Shown one piece after another: positions 52,160 to 60,565 of a DNA stretch of 64,000 nucleotides. Position 1 is the first letter of the stretch. Each line of letters begins with the position of its first letter. A model generated the notes under the pieces. It had not been told where the DNA came from. It did not search any database and saw only the letters and a program-made list of their open reading frames with translations. The stretch comes from JAGVYF01 sp041650315 (GTDB lineage Archaea > Nanobdellota > Nanobdellia > Woesearchaeales > JAGVYF01): positions 310,001 through 374,000 of the forward strand of contig JBAZLJ010000001.1 of assembly GCA_041650315.1 (NCBI GenBank). The letters run 5' to 3'. The position numbers and the translations under genes were made by a program.

Positions 52160-53077
52160 TTACTTCTTCTTCTTGACTTTTTTTATGTCTTTATCAAGAT
52201 CAAGTTTTTCCAATAGTTCTTTGTACCTGTTCCTGATAGTGACTTCAGTCACGCCCGCTACATCAGCGACTTCCCTCTGCGTCCTTTTCTCTCCGTGCAG
52301 TAATGCTGAGACATATAATGATGCTGCAGCTATGCCGGTCGGACCTCTTCCTGAAGTCAATTCTGCTTTCTGCGCAAGTTCTAGGATCTCAATCGCCTGT
52401 GATTGGGTCTCTGCATTGAGTTTCAATGCTGAGCTGAATCTTGCGATATAATCCGCAGGATTGCTTGGCAATATTGAAATGCCTAGTTCTCTTGTGACGA
52501 ATCTGTAAGTTCTGCCAATCTCTTTTTTCTCGATATTAGAAGCTTCAGCAAGTTCGTCAAGTGTCCTTGGTACTTCATGTCTCCTGCATGCTGCGTATAA
52601 TGCGCCTGCGACTACAGATTCCATGCTCCTGCCTCTCACGAGACCTCTTTGGACTGCTTGTGTGTATATCCTAGCTGCTTCTTCTTCAACTGATTTTGGC
52701 AGTTTTAAGAAACTTGATACTCTTTTGAGTTCGGCTAATGCAAGTTTTAGGTTTCTTTCGATAGCTGTGCTAATCCTGTATTGCCATTTTCTTAATCTGA
52801 AGAATTTGTTCCTGTTCTTGCCTTCCAATCTCAATAGATCGCCTTTCTGACCTACTTCTGTTCCTAGACCTTGGTCGTACTCAGTATATGTCATTGGCGC
52901 GCCTGTCCTTCTTTTCCTTTCTGAGTCTTCACTATCGAAGGATCTCCATTCCTGGGAGAAGTCAATCATCTTGTCTTCAATGACAAGTCCGCAATCTTTG
53001 CATATGATTTCGCCTTTTTCTTTATTCCAGAATAAGTTAATCCCACCGCATTCAGGACATTTTTTGACCATACTCAT
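52160..53077 (-). CDS. tfb: Transcription initiation factor TFB
   Basis: A 305-residue TFIIB homologue that bridges TBP at the TATA box and RNA polymerase. The N-terminal zinc ribbon has CPEC (about residues 7-10) and CKDC (about 27-30), then the B-reader/linker with SEDERKRRTGAP-like charged stretch, and two cyclin repeats (about 110-200 and 205-300) including GLVRGRSMESVVAGALYAACR. The basic tail KKVKKKK ends it. GGTGAA lies upstream of the ATG; Met1 or Met3 can start. The only TFB in the window. Confidence 0.96.
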   Translation of the reverse strand: MSMVKKCPECGGINLFWNKEKGEIICKDCGLVIEDKMIDFSQEWRSFDSEDSERKRRTGAPMTYTEYDQGLGTEVGQKGDLLRLEGKNRNKFFRLRKWQYRISTAIERNLKLALAELKRVSSFLKLPKSVEEEAARIYTQAVQRGLVRGRSMESVVAGALYAACRRHEVPRTLDELAEASNIEKKEIGRTYRFVTRELGISILPSNPADYIARFSSALKLNAETQSQAIEILELAQKAELTSGRGPTGIAAASLYVSALLHGEKRTQREVADVAGVTEVTIRNRYKELLEKLDLDKDIKKVKKKK

Positions 53078-53227
53078 GTTGGTTCACCTTGGCTGCGCCT
53101 TTCGGTATATGCCATTCCCGGCATAATTCTTATTGTTTGGTTAGTCCAGATTATGGAATGACTACAATAAGTTTATATATAAGATGCAATAACTTATATA
53201 TATAGCTTCCGGTTTTGAAGGCTAACA

Positions 53228-53236
53228 TTTATAAAC
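53228..53236 (+). promoter_or_regulatory. TATA box of the Trm112-like gene
   Basis: TTTATAAAC centred 27 bases before the ATG at 53259, the usual spacing for a leaderless archaeal mRNA; this favours that start over the ATG two codons upstream. Confidence 0.5.
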
Positions 53237-53258
53237 TTTTAGCAAATATTTGATGTTT

Positions 53259-53417
53259 ATGAAAGACGCAATACCTAAGGATTTGATGAATATTCTAGCC
53301 TGTCCAGTGTGTAAAGGTAGCTTGAAACTAGAATTGAATACTCTTTTCTGCAAGAAGTGCAATCATACTTATCCTATTAGGGATGGAATTGCTGTTTTAT
53401 TGCCGCCGGAAGAATAA
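53259..53417 (+). CDS. Trm112-like zinc protein
   Basis: A 52-residue protein: LMNILACPVCKGSL (about residues 8-21), FCKKC (about 29-33) and YPIRDGIAVLLPPEE at the end. The two CxxC pairs and the IRDGIAVLLP end are the signature of Trm112/YcaR proteins. Archaeal Trm112 activates several methyltransferases, including HemK/Mtq2-type release-factor enzymes, one of which (fused form) is encoded at 50856. Its stop codon lies inside a 25-base direct repeat shared with the following tRNA. Confidence 0.88.
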   Translation: MKDAIPKDLMNILACPVCKGSLKLELNTLFCKKCNHTYPIRDGIAVLLPPEE

Positions 53418-53433
53418 ACCGCTGCGACCCAGA
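53409..53433. repeat. 25-base direct repeat, left copy (partial tRNA-Ser end)
   Basis: These 25 bases recur exactly at 53513-53537. They hold the end of the Trm112-like gene and the last 10 bases of the acceptor/T-arm side of tRNA-Ser(UGA). The 79 bases between the copies include two strong hairpins (GACTCGC-type at about 53443, GTAGGAC/GTCCTAC at 53482-53509). It looks like a target duplication or an attachment-site remnant. Confidence 0.6.
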
Positions 53434-53512
53434 CAGCTTTTTGACTCGCTTCGCTCGCAAAACCCTGGGGAAACAACGCAAGTAGGACATTTGCTTTGCA
53501 AAGTCCTACGAA

Positions 53513-53537
53513 GAAGAATAAACCGCTGCGACCCAGA
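53513..53537. repeat. 25-base direct repeat, right copy
   Basis: The right copy overlaps the 3' end of the intact tRNA-Ser(UGA) gene (53524-53607), so the left copy is the partial one. tRNA 3' ends are the classic attachment sites of archaeal integrative elements; no integrase gene lies in between. Confidence 0.6.
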
Positions 53538-53607
53538 TTTGAACTGGGACATCCCGAAGGAAACGAGCTCTCAAGGCTCGCGCAATACCGAGTTATGCGA
53601 TCGCAGC
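53524..53607 (-). tRNA. tRNA-Ser(UGA)
   Basis: Minus-strand tRNA of 84 bases with acceptor GCTGCGA/TCGCAGC, G73 discriminator (serine type), anticodon stem CGAGC/GCTCG over loop CTTGAGA (anticodon TGA), a long variable arm and T-arm CCCAG/CTGGG with TTCAAAT loop. No intron. The D-arm is identical to that of tRNA-Ser(GCU) at 62713. Confidence 0.95.
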
Positions 53608-53655
53608 GTAATCTGAGAAGTCAGAACCGGATTTTCTATATAAATCTAACGCAAA

Positions 53656-53850
53656 CTAGTGGTGGTGCGTTCTGAAATAGAAATTGCCTGCGAAGAAAAG
53701 AATCATGGCTATTGTTAGGAATATAGCGAACATAATTATCGAATGCAACATAAGAGCGACAATCATAGGAATGATAAATATCGTCGCTAATGAGAACAAT
53801 AGAATTCCGCCAATCCTGTGCTCAACGTAATGCCAAGTCAGTTTAGCCAT
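53656..53850 (-). CDS. Small two-helix membrane protein
   Basis: A 64-residue protein with two hydrophobic helices (about residues 12-34 and 36-57) and a histidine-rich end (FYFRTHHH). It starts one base after the proS stop on the same strand, so it is co-transcribed with proS. No family is recognised. Confidence 0.7.
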   Translation of the reverse strand: MAKLTWHYVEHRIGGILLFSLATIFIIPMIVALMLHSIIMFAIFLTIAMILFFAGNFYFRTHHH

Positions 53851-53851
53851 T

Positions 53852-55288
53852 TTAGTAGGTCTTCGCTACGAATAATGTGGTGAATGTGTCTTTTCCGCAG
53901 ACTACGCATTTACCTTTTACGGATTCGCTTGGATCAGTGCCGAAGCCTTCCAAGCCGTCTTCTATCTCGCCGATTCGGTCATGGCATTCTCCTTCATTGC
54001 ACCAGAATACTTTTGAAATTTTGCCGTTCTTTGCGTTATCTTTGATATCTTTTAATGAATGAGCTTGAGTAAGCTGTGATTTGAGCATATCGGTTGATTT
54101 GTTCAATAAATTCGTTTGGATAGCTTCTAATGTCTCTTCAAGTTTAGTCTGTAATTCAGATTCTTTAACGAAGATTTTTTCATTCGTGTCTCTTCTGACA
54201 AGAACAACTTGCTCTTTTTCGACATCTTTTGGTCCAACTTCTATTCTGATAGGCACTCCTTTGATCTCCCAGTCATAGAATTTGGAACCTGCTGTGCTAT
54301 CCCTTTCATCGAATTTGATACTGAGTTTTTTATTTAGTTTATCGAATATTGATTTGCATTTCTTCAAAACTGGTTTTTCCTTGTCCTTGAACAGTATAGG
54401 TATGATGACTGCTTTGAATGGCGCTATCTTTGGCGGCATAACTAATCCTTTATCATCGCCATGAACGATTAATGCGCCGGCTAACAATCTTGCGCCGTTG
54501 CCTGTGCATATCTGCCAAGCGTATTTCTCTATGCCGTCTAAATCAGTATATTTGATATTGAATTTCTTTGAATATGCCTGTCCTAGATTGTTGCAAGAGC
54601 CGTTTTCCATGACTCTGCCGTCAGGTGTTGTGCTGTAATATTCAATCGCGCCGATTGCGCCAGGGAAGCATTCCCATTGCGGTTTCTTGACTTTGAATAT
54701 TGGCATAGCTAAGTTAGTCCATATCTCGTCCCACATAACCATGTGGAGTTCCATCTCTGCTTCTGCATCTTCACGTGTTGCGTGTGCAGTATGGATCTCG
54801 TGCCAGACTGTTATCTCTCTGTCCCTGATGAGGGGTCTTGTATGTTTTGTCTCGTATCTGAAACTGCTTACAGTCTCATAGATTCTGATAGGCAAATCAG
54901 TTTTTGCTCTTGTCCATAGCGAGAACATAGGATAAATCGCAGGTTCTCCTGTTGGTCTCAACGCGCCTTGGATTTCGTTATTCGCTCCTGCAATAACTTT
55001 GTAGCCTTCTGTTTCGAAATTCTTCCACCAAGCTTCGTTTTGCTTGCAGTATTGGATAGGCACTATAAGGGGGAAGTATAATTCTTCGATTCCTGCATTT
55101 TGGTACAAGTCGTCCCACATCCTTTTCAGGTTCTGCATCGCTTTGAAGCCGTAGCTTTTCCAGACGAATGCGCCTTTAAAGTCGTATCTCCTGTCGATCA
55201 TATCTGATACTAGAAGTACTTGTGAATACCATTCAGAAAGGTCGCCTTTTCTTGCAGGTAATTGGTTAGCTTTCTCTATGTTGGCCAT
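53852..55288 (-). CDS. proS: Prolyl-tRNA synthetase, archaeal/eukaryotic type
   Basis: A 478-residue class II enzyme without the bacterial INS editing domain: motif 2 SSFRYETKHTRPLIRDREI (about residues 141-159), motif 3 GARLLAGALIVHGDDKG (about 266-282), an anticodon-binding domain (about 285-390) and the C-terminal zinc-linked domain with CNEGEC and CVVC. This is the archaeal/eukaryotic form, in contrast to the bacterial-type thrS at 14368. A small membrane-protein gene follows. Confidence 0.95.
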   Translation of the reverse strand: MANIEKANQLPARKGDLSEWYSQVLLVSDMIDRRYDFKGAFVWKSYGFKAMQNLKRMWDDLYQNAGIEELYFPLIVPIQYCKQNEAWWKNFETEGYKVIAGANNEIQGALRPTGEPAIYPMFSLWTRAKTDLPIRIYETVSSFRYETKHTRPLIRDREITVWHEIHTAHATREDAEAEMELHMVMWDEIWTNLAMPIFKVKKPQWECFPGAIGAIEYYSTTPDGRVMENGSCNNLGQAYSKKFNIKYTDLDGIEKYAWQICTGNGARLLAGALIVHGDDKGLVMPPKIAPFKAVIIPILFKDKEKPVLKKCKSIFDKLNKKLSIKFDERDSTAGSKFYDWEIKGVPIRIEVGPKDVEKEQVVLVRRDTNEKIFVKESELQTKLEETLEAIQTNLLNKSTDMLKSQLTQAHSLKDIKDNAKNGKISKVFWCNEGECHDRIGEIEDGLEGFGTDPSESVKGKCVVCGKDTFTTLFVAKTY

Positions 55289-55390
55289 AATGTATGCCTA
55301 TAATTATTATTGTTTATAAAGATTACTACCTAGTTCTCTATAATTCAATTTTGAGTAAAGTATTTATACTTAGAATTAATTAAATTGATT

Positions 55391-55804
55391 ATGAAAGATT
55401 GTTCATTCTGCAAGATTGTCACAGGAGAGAAACCATTGCATAAAGTGTATGAAGATAAATGGACATTAGCTTTTGCACCATTAGAAAAAGACGTAATCGC
55501 TAAAGGTCATATGCTAGTCGTTCCGAAAAAGCATTATTCTGACATTTATGAGATTTCACAGACTGATCTAAATCATATTATTGGCGCAGTGAAGATAATT
55601 GCTCAGAAGTTGAAAGATGAATATGGTGCTGATGGTATCAATATTCTGCATGCAAGCGGAAAAGCTGCGCAGCAATCTGTGCCTCATTTTCATATACATC
55701 TAATTCCCAGGTATAATGGAGATGGTTTAGATCTTTGGCCTAGGACTGGATATAAGGAAACAAATTTTCTTAAAGTTTATCAGAAATTAAACTCTTTTTT
55801 CTAA
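55391..55804 (+). CDS. HIT-family hydrolase
   Basis: A 137-residue protein (ATG at 55391; a TTG two codons up is less likely). An N-terminal zinc-binding-like CSFCKI (about residues 4-9), HMLVVPKKHYSDI, and the histidine triad HFHIHLIPR (about 103-111). HIT proteins split nucleotide phosphates such as AMP-conjugates or Ap4A. The end converges on a radical SAM gene with a 2-base gap. Confidence 0.92.
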   Translation: MKDCSFCKIVTGEKPLHKVYEDKWTLAFAPLEKDVIAKGHMLVVPKKHYSDIYEISQTDLNHIIGAVKIIAQKLKDEYGADGINILHASGKAAQQSVPHFHIHLIPRYNGDGLDLWPRTGYKETNFLKVYQKLNSFF

Positions 55805-55806
55805 AT

Positions 55807-56808
55807 CTATTCTTCTTCATCAGAACTTTTGCTAGGATTCTGCATCCTCTTCAGATACATGTTCAGCGTCTGCTTGACTTCTTTCTTAAGCTCTTCTGGA
55901 ACGTTGAGTTCAGCGATTTGCTTGTCCCAATCTACTTTCGGCAATTTTGTGAGCGAGCTTGTGAATTTCCTTTTAGCAGCTTTAACCTGCGCTTCAAACT
56001 CAACTGCCTCTTTCTGGCCGAATTTTTTTGTCGCCGGGAATTTAGTGATTGCGTTAGCGCCGGCTTTTAGAATTTGACTTATTTCGCCGACACGTCTTGC
56101 GGTTGTTCCTGCGATAATCTCAAGCTTTGGGAATGCTATTCTGGTATTCGCTATCCACCAGACATAATCTTCGGTTGAAGGTCCTTCGATGAACGAAGTA
56201 CCAGGCACTGGTTTAAGCGCGTAGAATGTGATTCTATCGAGATTGTGTTTCGCGATGAATTGCTTCAATAGTTCGAAGTCTTCTTTTTCCTCTCCGAGTC
56301 CGACAACTATTGTCATACTTTTCTTTAAGCCCTTGGCCTCGTCGAACATTTTCTCGTAAGGCGCAATCGGTTTGTTTGGGCAAATTTGAGTATGAAGTTC
56401 TGGATTGATGCATTCGATGGATGCGACTATGCCTTCGATGTACGGACGGAATTTGTCGAGGTCTTTCTTCTCTAACGCACCTAGGTTGAGCCAGATTTTC
56501 TCGCCGTAGATTTCAGAAACGAGTCTTGCGATTTCCACAAGCTCTTCTGTCGGATATATCTTGTATCCGCCAGTCAGGAATTCGATGCGCCAGCCTAAAT
56601 TTTTAGATAATAATGCTTCTACTATGATGGATGCTTTACTCCTCTTCGCGTGTTCTGCAAACTTTATCCTTGATTTCTGCGTTGATCTGTAGCAGAACTT
56701 GCACGTACCTACATCGCAATACCAGCTGATGAAGATGCATCTGCCGAACCAGCATTCATCGCTGAAGTTCGCTTTATATATCGTTTCTGCCTGTTTAATC
56801 AAGTCCAT
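55807..56808 (-). CDS. Radical SAM protein, unusual cysteine spacing
   Basis: I use the ATG at 56808 (333 residues): a TTTATAAAG box lies about 25 bases before it, and the longer frame runs through that box. The cluster motif is CDVGTCKFC (about residues 36-44), i.e. C-x4-C-x2-C in place of C-x3-C-x2-C. The barrel continues with EFLTGG, ASIECINPELH and a BioB-like end. Biotin synthase-like or cofactor-building roles are possible; the substrate is unknown. The tail is basic then acidic (SSDEEE). Confidence 0.85.
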   Translation of the reverse strand: MDLIKQAETIYKANFSDECWFGRCIFISWYCDVGTCKFCYRSTQKSRIKFAEHAKRSKASIIVEALLSKNLGWRIEFLTGGYKIYPTEELVEIARLVSEIYGEKIWLNLGALEKKDLDKFRPYIEGIVASIECINPELHTQICPNKPIAPYEKMFDEAKGLKKSMTIVVGLGEEKEDFELLKQFIAKHNLDRITFYALKPVPGTSFIEGPSTEDYVWWIANTRIAFPKLEIIAGTTARRVGEISQILKAGANAITKFPATKKFGQKEAVEFEAQVKAAKRKFTSSLTKLPKVDWDKQIAELNVPEELKKEVKQTLNMYLKRMQNPSKSSDEEE

Positions 56809-56873
56809 ATTTATATGGGAAAACATATACTTTATAAAGGTTAATATCATAATTAAGTGCTAGGTGATCTACT

Positions 56874-57143
56874 ATGATGTACAATGAATTTATGATCGGA
56901 AATCCATTATTCGGAATGTTCGGCGTTTTCTGGCCATTAGTTATGGTCTTAATGCTGCTTGATATTGTTTTGAAAGGCATCTCTTTATGGATATCCGCAA
57001 GGCAGAAACAGAAGTATTGGTTCATAGCTTTGCTTGTTGTCAATAGCGTGACAATATTGCCGATAATCTACTTGTTGTTCTTCAGCAAAAAATCAGTACT
57101 AGTTGAAGCGAAACCAGTAAAGGGCAAAAAGAAAAGAAAATGA
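56874..57143 (+). CDS. DUF5652-like two-helix membrane protein
   Basis: An 89-residue protein with two membrane helices (about residues 13-36 and 47-68), the pattern FWPLVMVLMLLDIVLKG...WFIALLVVNSV...IIYLLFF, and a very basic tail (KPVKGKKKRK). It fits DUF5652. GGTGAT lies about 10 bases before the ATG pair. The next gene overlaps by 4 bases. Confidence 0.75.
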   Translation: MMYNEFMIGNPLFGMFGVFWPLVMVLMLLDIVLKGISLWISARQKQKYWFIALLVVNSVTILPIIYLLFFSKKSVLVEAKPVKGKKKRK

Positions 57144-57322
57144 ACTCAGTAAAACTTTTTTCTTTTTTTCTTATTATTCTTCTTTTAGTTAATATGACTC
57201 TTTTTGCGTTGAATAAGATAAGCTATGTTGTGTTCTGGTCAGTTATTGCTATGGGCGCAGTGATTGTCTATTGGATATTGCCTAAGCTTCAGGGTCAATT
57301 TAAGATTTTTAAGAGAAGATAG
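57140..57322 (+). CDS. Small two-helix membrane protein
   Basis: A 60-residue protein that is nearly all two helices (about residues 4-26 and 31-50) with a basic end (FKIFKRR). It overlaps the DUF5652-like gene by ATGA, so they are translated together. Its 3' end overlaps the convergent rad50 by 14 bases. The function is unknown. Confidence 0.68.
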   Translation: MNSVKLFSFFLIILLLVNMTLFALNKISYVVFWSVIAMGAVIVYWILPKLQGQFKIFKRR

Positions 57323-59783
57323 AACTGACGTGCTCGTTCTTGTTGATTCTAATAACATGCTGCACAAAGCTTTCTATCTTGTTTTCATGGCTGACAAGGA
57401 TTAACTGCTTCATATTGAGCTCATCAAACACCTCTCTGAGCTTGTCCAGATGCTCTCTTGAGAATCCGTCTGTGGGTTCGTCTAAGATAATCAAATCATG
57501 CGTGCCAATGCTTTTGTAGAGATCGTTGACGACTTTGTTGAGCGCTAATCTGTATGCCAATGCTATTGAAGTCTTCTCACCGCCTGATAGATGCTCATAA
57601 TACACATCGAAGCCGTTCTGTTCAATGATTGGCGAGAAGTCTTGATTCAATCTTACTGTGAGCATATCGTCCTCTATGAGCATGTTGAGCCATTTCTTGA
57701 AGAGTTCATTGAATAATTGGTAGACGTGCACCATTATCTGGCGCTCTATCGCAATTGTTAATGGGACGAAACATTGCTCAATCCAGTTGTGCATCTGCTC
57801 TAATCTGGCCATCTCATTCTTTTCTTTCTCTTTCTTGTCGACTTCAAGTTTGAGGATTTTCATCTGCGATTCATTCCCTTGGAGTTCTTTCGTAATGGAT
57901 GCCTGCCTCACTAAATGGGTAGTTTCATTTTTCTTTAGGATATCCAATTCTTCTTTAGCCAGTTTGATGCGCATCTCTAATCCTTGGAATGAATCAATCC
58001 TTTCTTGATAATTTTTCTTAGTTTGTTCTAAGCTGTCGAGCTCTTTCTTCAGCTCAAGCTCTTGGTCCGATTGCTTCACTTTCGTCATGACCAATGCATC
58101 AGTTTTTTTGAGGAACATATCTTTCTCTTTGAGTTTGAGGTTATAATTCTGCCATTCTTTGATTTTCAATTTCATATTGTCGATTTCTTTTTTTAGCTTT
58201 ATCAGATCATTCTTCTGCGTCTCTTGCAATTTTAGCTCTAATTCCGCTTTCTTCATTCTGTATTCGCCGTAAAGTTTCAGTTTTTCATCCAATTGGATTA
58301 TGCTCTGCTGAAACATTTTGATTTCGATGTCTAATTTGCTCAGTTCTTTCTCTTTGATAGCGATTGCATCCAATCTTTCGGTGAGAATTTTTAGTTCGGT
58401 TTCGTTTGCTCTTTTCTCTAGGAATAATCTGTTCATTTCTTCAATGCATACGAATATCTTGCTAGTCTCTGCGCCGTGTATCTGCTGTTTGTGGTCGTGG
58501 CTGACTTGCTGGAGACATAGCGGACAGTTGTCGAGCTTCTCTATTTTTTCGATAGTCTCTTGCGATGCTTTCTTCTTGATATTATGCTCTTGAAGCGATT
58601 CGGTTATTATCTTGAGTTTTTCTTCGAGTTCTTTTCTGTGCTGTTGGTGATTCTCTTTAGCTTTGATCTCCGCATAAATATTTTCGGCTTGCTCTCTCTT
58701 TTGTTCAACAAGCTCTTTCTTTTTTTCTGATTCCGCAATCTCTTTATTCAACTGTGAGATATTATTGTCGAGCATGAGCATCCTGTTCTTGATGCCGTTT
58801 TCTTCGTTGATCATGCTATACATTTTCTCTTCATTTTGTGTGAGATCTTTCTCCAATTGCTCAGCATTGCTTTCAGGTGTCTTTATCTCGAGATCTTTCA
58901 ATCTGTTTTGGATTATAGCGAATTCTTCTTCCGTACTTTTCATCTGCGCCTGAAGCCACTTGAGATTTTTTGAACGCTCTTCGAATCTTGCAATCGTTCC
59001 TGTGACTGATTTCTTCAGATCTTGAAGCTCGTCTTTTTGCTTTTCCAGAATCTGATAATTGATGTTCTTGCTTTCGAGCTCAATCTTGAGCTTTTCTATA
59101 TCTGCATCAGTTTTGTTTAATTGTTCTTTCAGTATTTTCATCTGCTCGGATATCTGCGTCTCAAAGCGTTTCTTCTCTACATAATCAGAAGTCATGCTTT
59201 CTAAAATTTTAATACGCGATTTCATCTCTTTTGTTGCGATTGCACAGTTCTCTCTCACTCTCTTGTACTTGTCGAAACCGAATACTTTTCTTAGAACGTC
59301 TAGTCTGATGTCTGATTCTTCAGTGAGAATCTCTTTCATCTCTTCCTGCGGAGTGTAGACTGTGTATGTGTAGATTAGATTCTTTGTCTTGCTGAGAAGA
59401 TCCATAGGGTATCCCAATAATTCGAGAATTTTCGCTTTCAGCTCGATTGCAGTCAGGTCTTGCTTTGCGCCGTTTATTATGATGTGTCCGGCAGTCTGTT
59501 CGACCTTGTCGCTACTTTTTTTCAAGATTCTCTTGATTGTCACATCTTTATTGTTCACTTCAAAATTAAGCTCTACTTCGCATTGCTTTGAGCCTTTCCT
59601 GAGAAGCGCGGGTCCTGTGAGATGTTTTTTTCTCAATCCGAATAATGCAAATTCTATTGCGAAGAGAATGCTGGATTTGCCTGCACCAATATCGCCTGCG
59701 AGAAGTATGGAACCTTCAGGAAAGTATAGTTTTTCGTTCTTGTAGCTCCTGAAATTAACTAGGCTGAGTGATTTAATGCGCAT
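57309..59783 (-). CDS. rad50: Rad50-like SMC ATPase
   Basis: An 824-residue double-strand break repair ATPase. Walker A GDIGAGKSS (about residues 31-39), long coiled coils, a zinc-hook CPLC near residue 420, signature LSGGEKTSIALAYRL (about 735) and Walker B LIILDEPTDG (about 770). Rad50 works with Mre11, but no mre11 gene lies next to it; the phosphoesterase at 25684 is of a different family (ICC-like). The P-loop asparagine/isoleucine changes are small. Confidence 0.93.
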   Translation of the reverse strand: MRIKSLSLVNFRSYKNEKLYFPEGSILLAGDIGAGKSSILFAIEFALFGLRKKHLTGPALLRKGSKQCEVELNFEVNNKDVTIKRILKKSSDKVEQTAGHIIINGAKQDLTAIELKAKILELLGYPMDLLSKTKNLIYTYTVYTPQEEMKEILTEESDIRLDVLRKVFGFDKYKRVRENCAIATKEMKSRIKILESMTSDYVEKKRFETQISEQMKILKEQLNKTDADIEKLKIELESKNINYQILEKQKDELQDLKKSVTGTIARFEERSKNLKWLQAQMKSTEEEFAIIQNRLKDLEIKTPESNAEQLEKDLTQNEEKMYSMINEENGIKNRMLMLDNNISQLNKEIAESEKKKELVEQKREQAENIYAEIKAKENHQQHRKELEEKLKIITESLQEHNIKKKASQETIEKIEKLDNCPLCLQQVSHDHKQQIHGAETSKIFVCIEEMNRLFLEKRANETELKILTERLDAIAIKEKELSKLDIEIKMFQQSIIQLDEKLKLYGEYRMKKAELELKLQETQKNDLIKLKKEIDNMKLKIKEWQNYNLKLKEKDMFLKKTDALVMTKVKQSDQELELKKELDSLEQTKKNYQERIDSFQGLEMRIKLAKEELDILKKNETTHLVRQASITKELQGNESQMKILKLEVDKKEKEKNEMARLEQMHNWIEQCFVPLTIAIERQIMVHVYQLFNELFKKWLNMLIEDDMLTVRLNQDFSPIIEQNGFDVYYEHLSGGEKTSIALAYRLALNKVVNDLYKSIGTHDLIILDEPTDGFSREHLDKLREVFDELNMKQLILVSHENKIESFVQHVIRINKNEHVSSIFS

Positions 59784-59931
59784 GATGTTTTTTATGAATG
59801 ATTCTTATAAAAGGATTGTTGGACGCGGATGTGTATTTTCTAGCTCTCTTTTTATAGTGTCATTTCAGTAAGCTTTTTATACCAGAATTCGATTTTATGC
59901 GTTATTATATGTATTTAAACGCCACTCTTAC

Positions 59932-60004
59932 GGGCCCGTGGTCTAGTGGCTATGACCCCGCCCTTACACGGCGGTAGTCGCCGGTTCGAGTCCGGCCGGA
60001 CCCA
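59932..60004 (+). tRNA. tRNA-Val(UAC)
   Basis: A 73-base tRNA with anticodon loop CTTACAC (TAC), D-arm, variable loop TAGTC and T-arm GCCGG/CCGGC. The acceptor GGGCCCG/CGGACCC has one C-A mismatch at the fourth pair, where T-A would be expected. No intron. Confidence 0.92.
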
Positions 60005-60010
60005 TTTAAT

Positions 60011-60082
60011 GCGATGGTAGTCCAGTGGTTAAGATATGGCCTTGCCAAGGCCGTGACCCGGGTTCGAATCCCGGCCGTCGCA
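60011..60082 (+). tRNA. tRNA-Gly(GCC)
   Basis: A 72-base tRNA: acceptor GCGATGG/CCGTCGC, anticodon stem TGGCC/GGCCG over TTGCCAA (anticodon GCC), T-arm CCCGG/CCGGG with TTCGAAT. It follows tRNA-Val by 6 bases, so the two are probably one transcript. Confidence 0.95.
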
Positions 60083-60110
60083 TATTTTCATTATATTTTA
60101 AATTTTCAAA

Positions 60111-60257
60111 ATGAAAACAACCAAAGACCAAAAGATTCTATCTGATGTAGATGAAGAGATGCATTTACTCATAAAAAGAATCGAGCTGAAACATAATCTA
60201 AGCTGGGCTAAAGCGAGAGATGCGGTCAGCAAGTCTATCAAAATTCTTTTTGCATAA
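60111..60257 (+). CDS. Short hypothetical protein
   Basis: A 48-residue frame, charged and helical (KTTKDQKILSDVDEEMH; AKARDAVSKSIKILFA), without signal. It begins 28 bases after tRNA-Gly, and TTATATTTTAAATT in between could be its TATA box. Composition favours a real small protein, but length alone cannot prove it. The function is unknown. Confidence 0.45.
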   Translation: MKTTKDQKILSDVDEEMHLLIKRIELKHNLSWAKARDAVSKSIKILFA

Positions 60258-60262
60258 ATTAA

Positions 60263-60565
60263 TCATTTCTGTCTTTTGAGAATTATATACGCTAGATATA
60301 ATATCAATGGGCTTAACATGAAAATTTGCCATGCGCCTATTGCGTATGATGCCAATGTGGTTGTAATGAACCAGAATAATGACCAATAAAAATGCTTGCG
60401 TTTAAGTTTGCGGTACGCTTGAATTAGAATGATTATGTCGAGTATTAGGATTATACCGAATATCGAAAGCAGCAATATAACGGCTGCGATCAATGCGATC
60501 CCTATTGCTTGCGCCAATCCTTCACCAAAACCTTGGATGCCTGCACTAATTATCTCGCCTACCAT
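60263..60565 (-). CDS. Hypothetical membrane protein
   Basis: The ATG at 60565 (100 residues) is favoured because AAGGTGA lies just before it and inside a longer frame. Three membrane helices (about residues 18-48, 60-80 and 80-98) alternate with short basic loops (YRKLKRKH). It overlaps the lgt stop by 7 bases, so translation is coupled. No family is recognised. Confidence 0.72.
   Translation of the reverse strand: MVGEIISAGIQGFGEGLAQAIGIALIAAVILLLSIFGIILILDIIILIQAYRKLKRKHFYWSLFWFITTTLASYAIGAWQIFMLSPLILYLAYIILKRQK

Noticed and set aside
53482..53509. GTAGGAC/GTCCTAC hairpin as a plain terminator
   Set aside because: It is not followed by a T-run and lies inside a repeat-flanked spacer, so I treat it as part of that structure.
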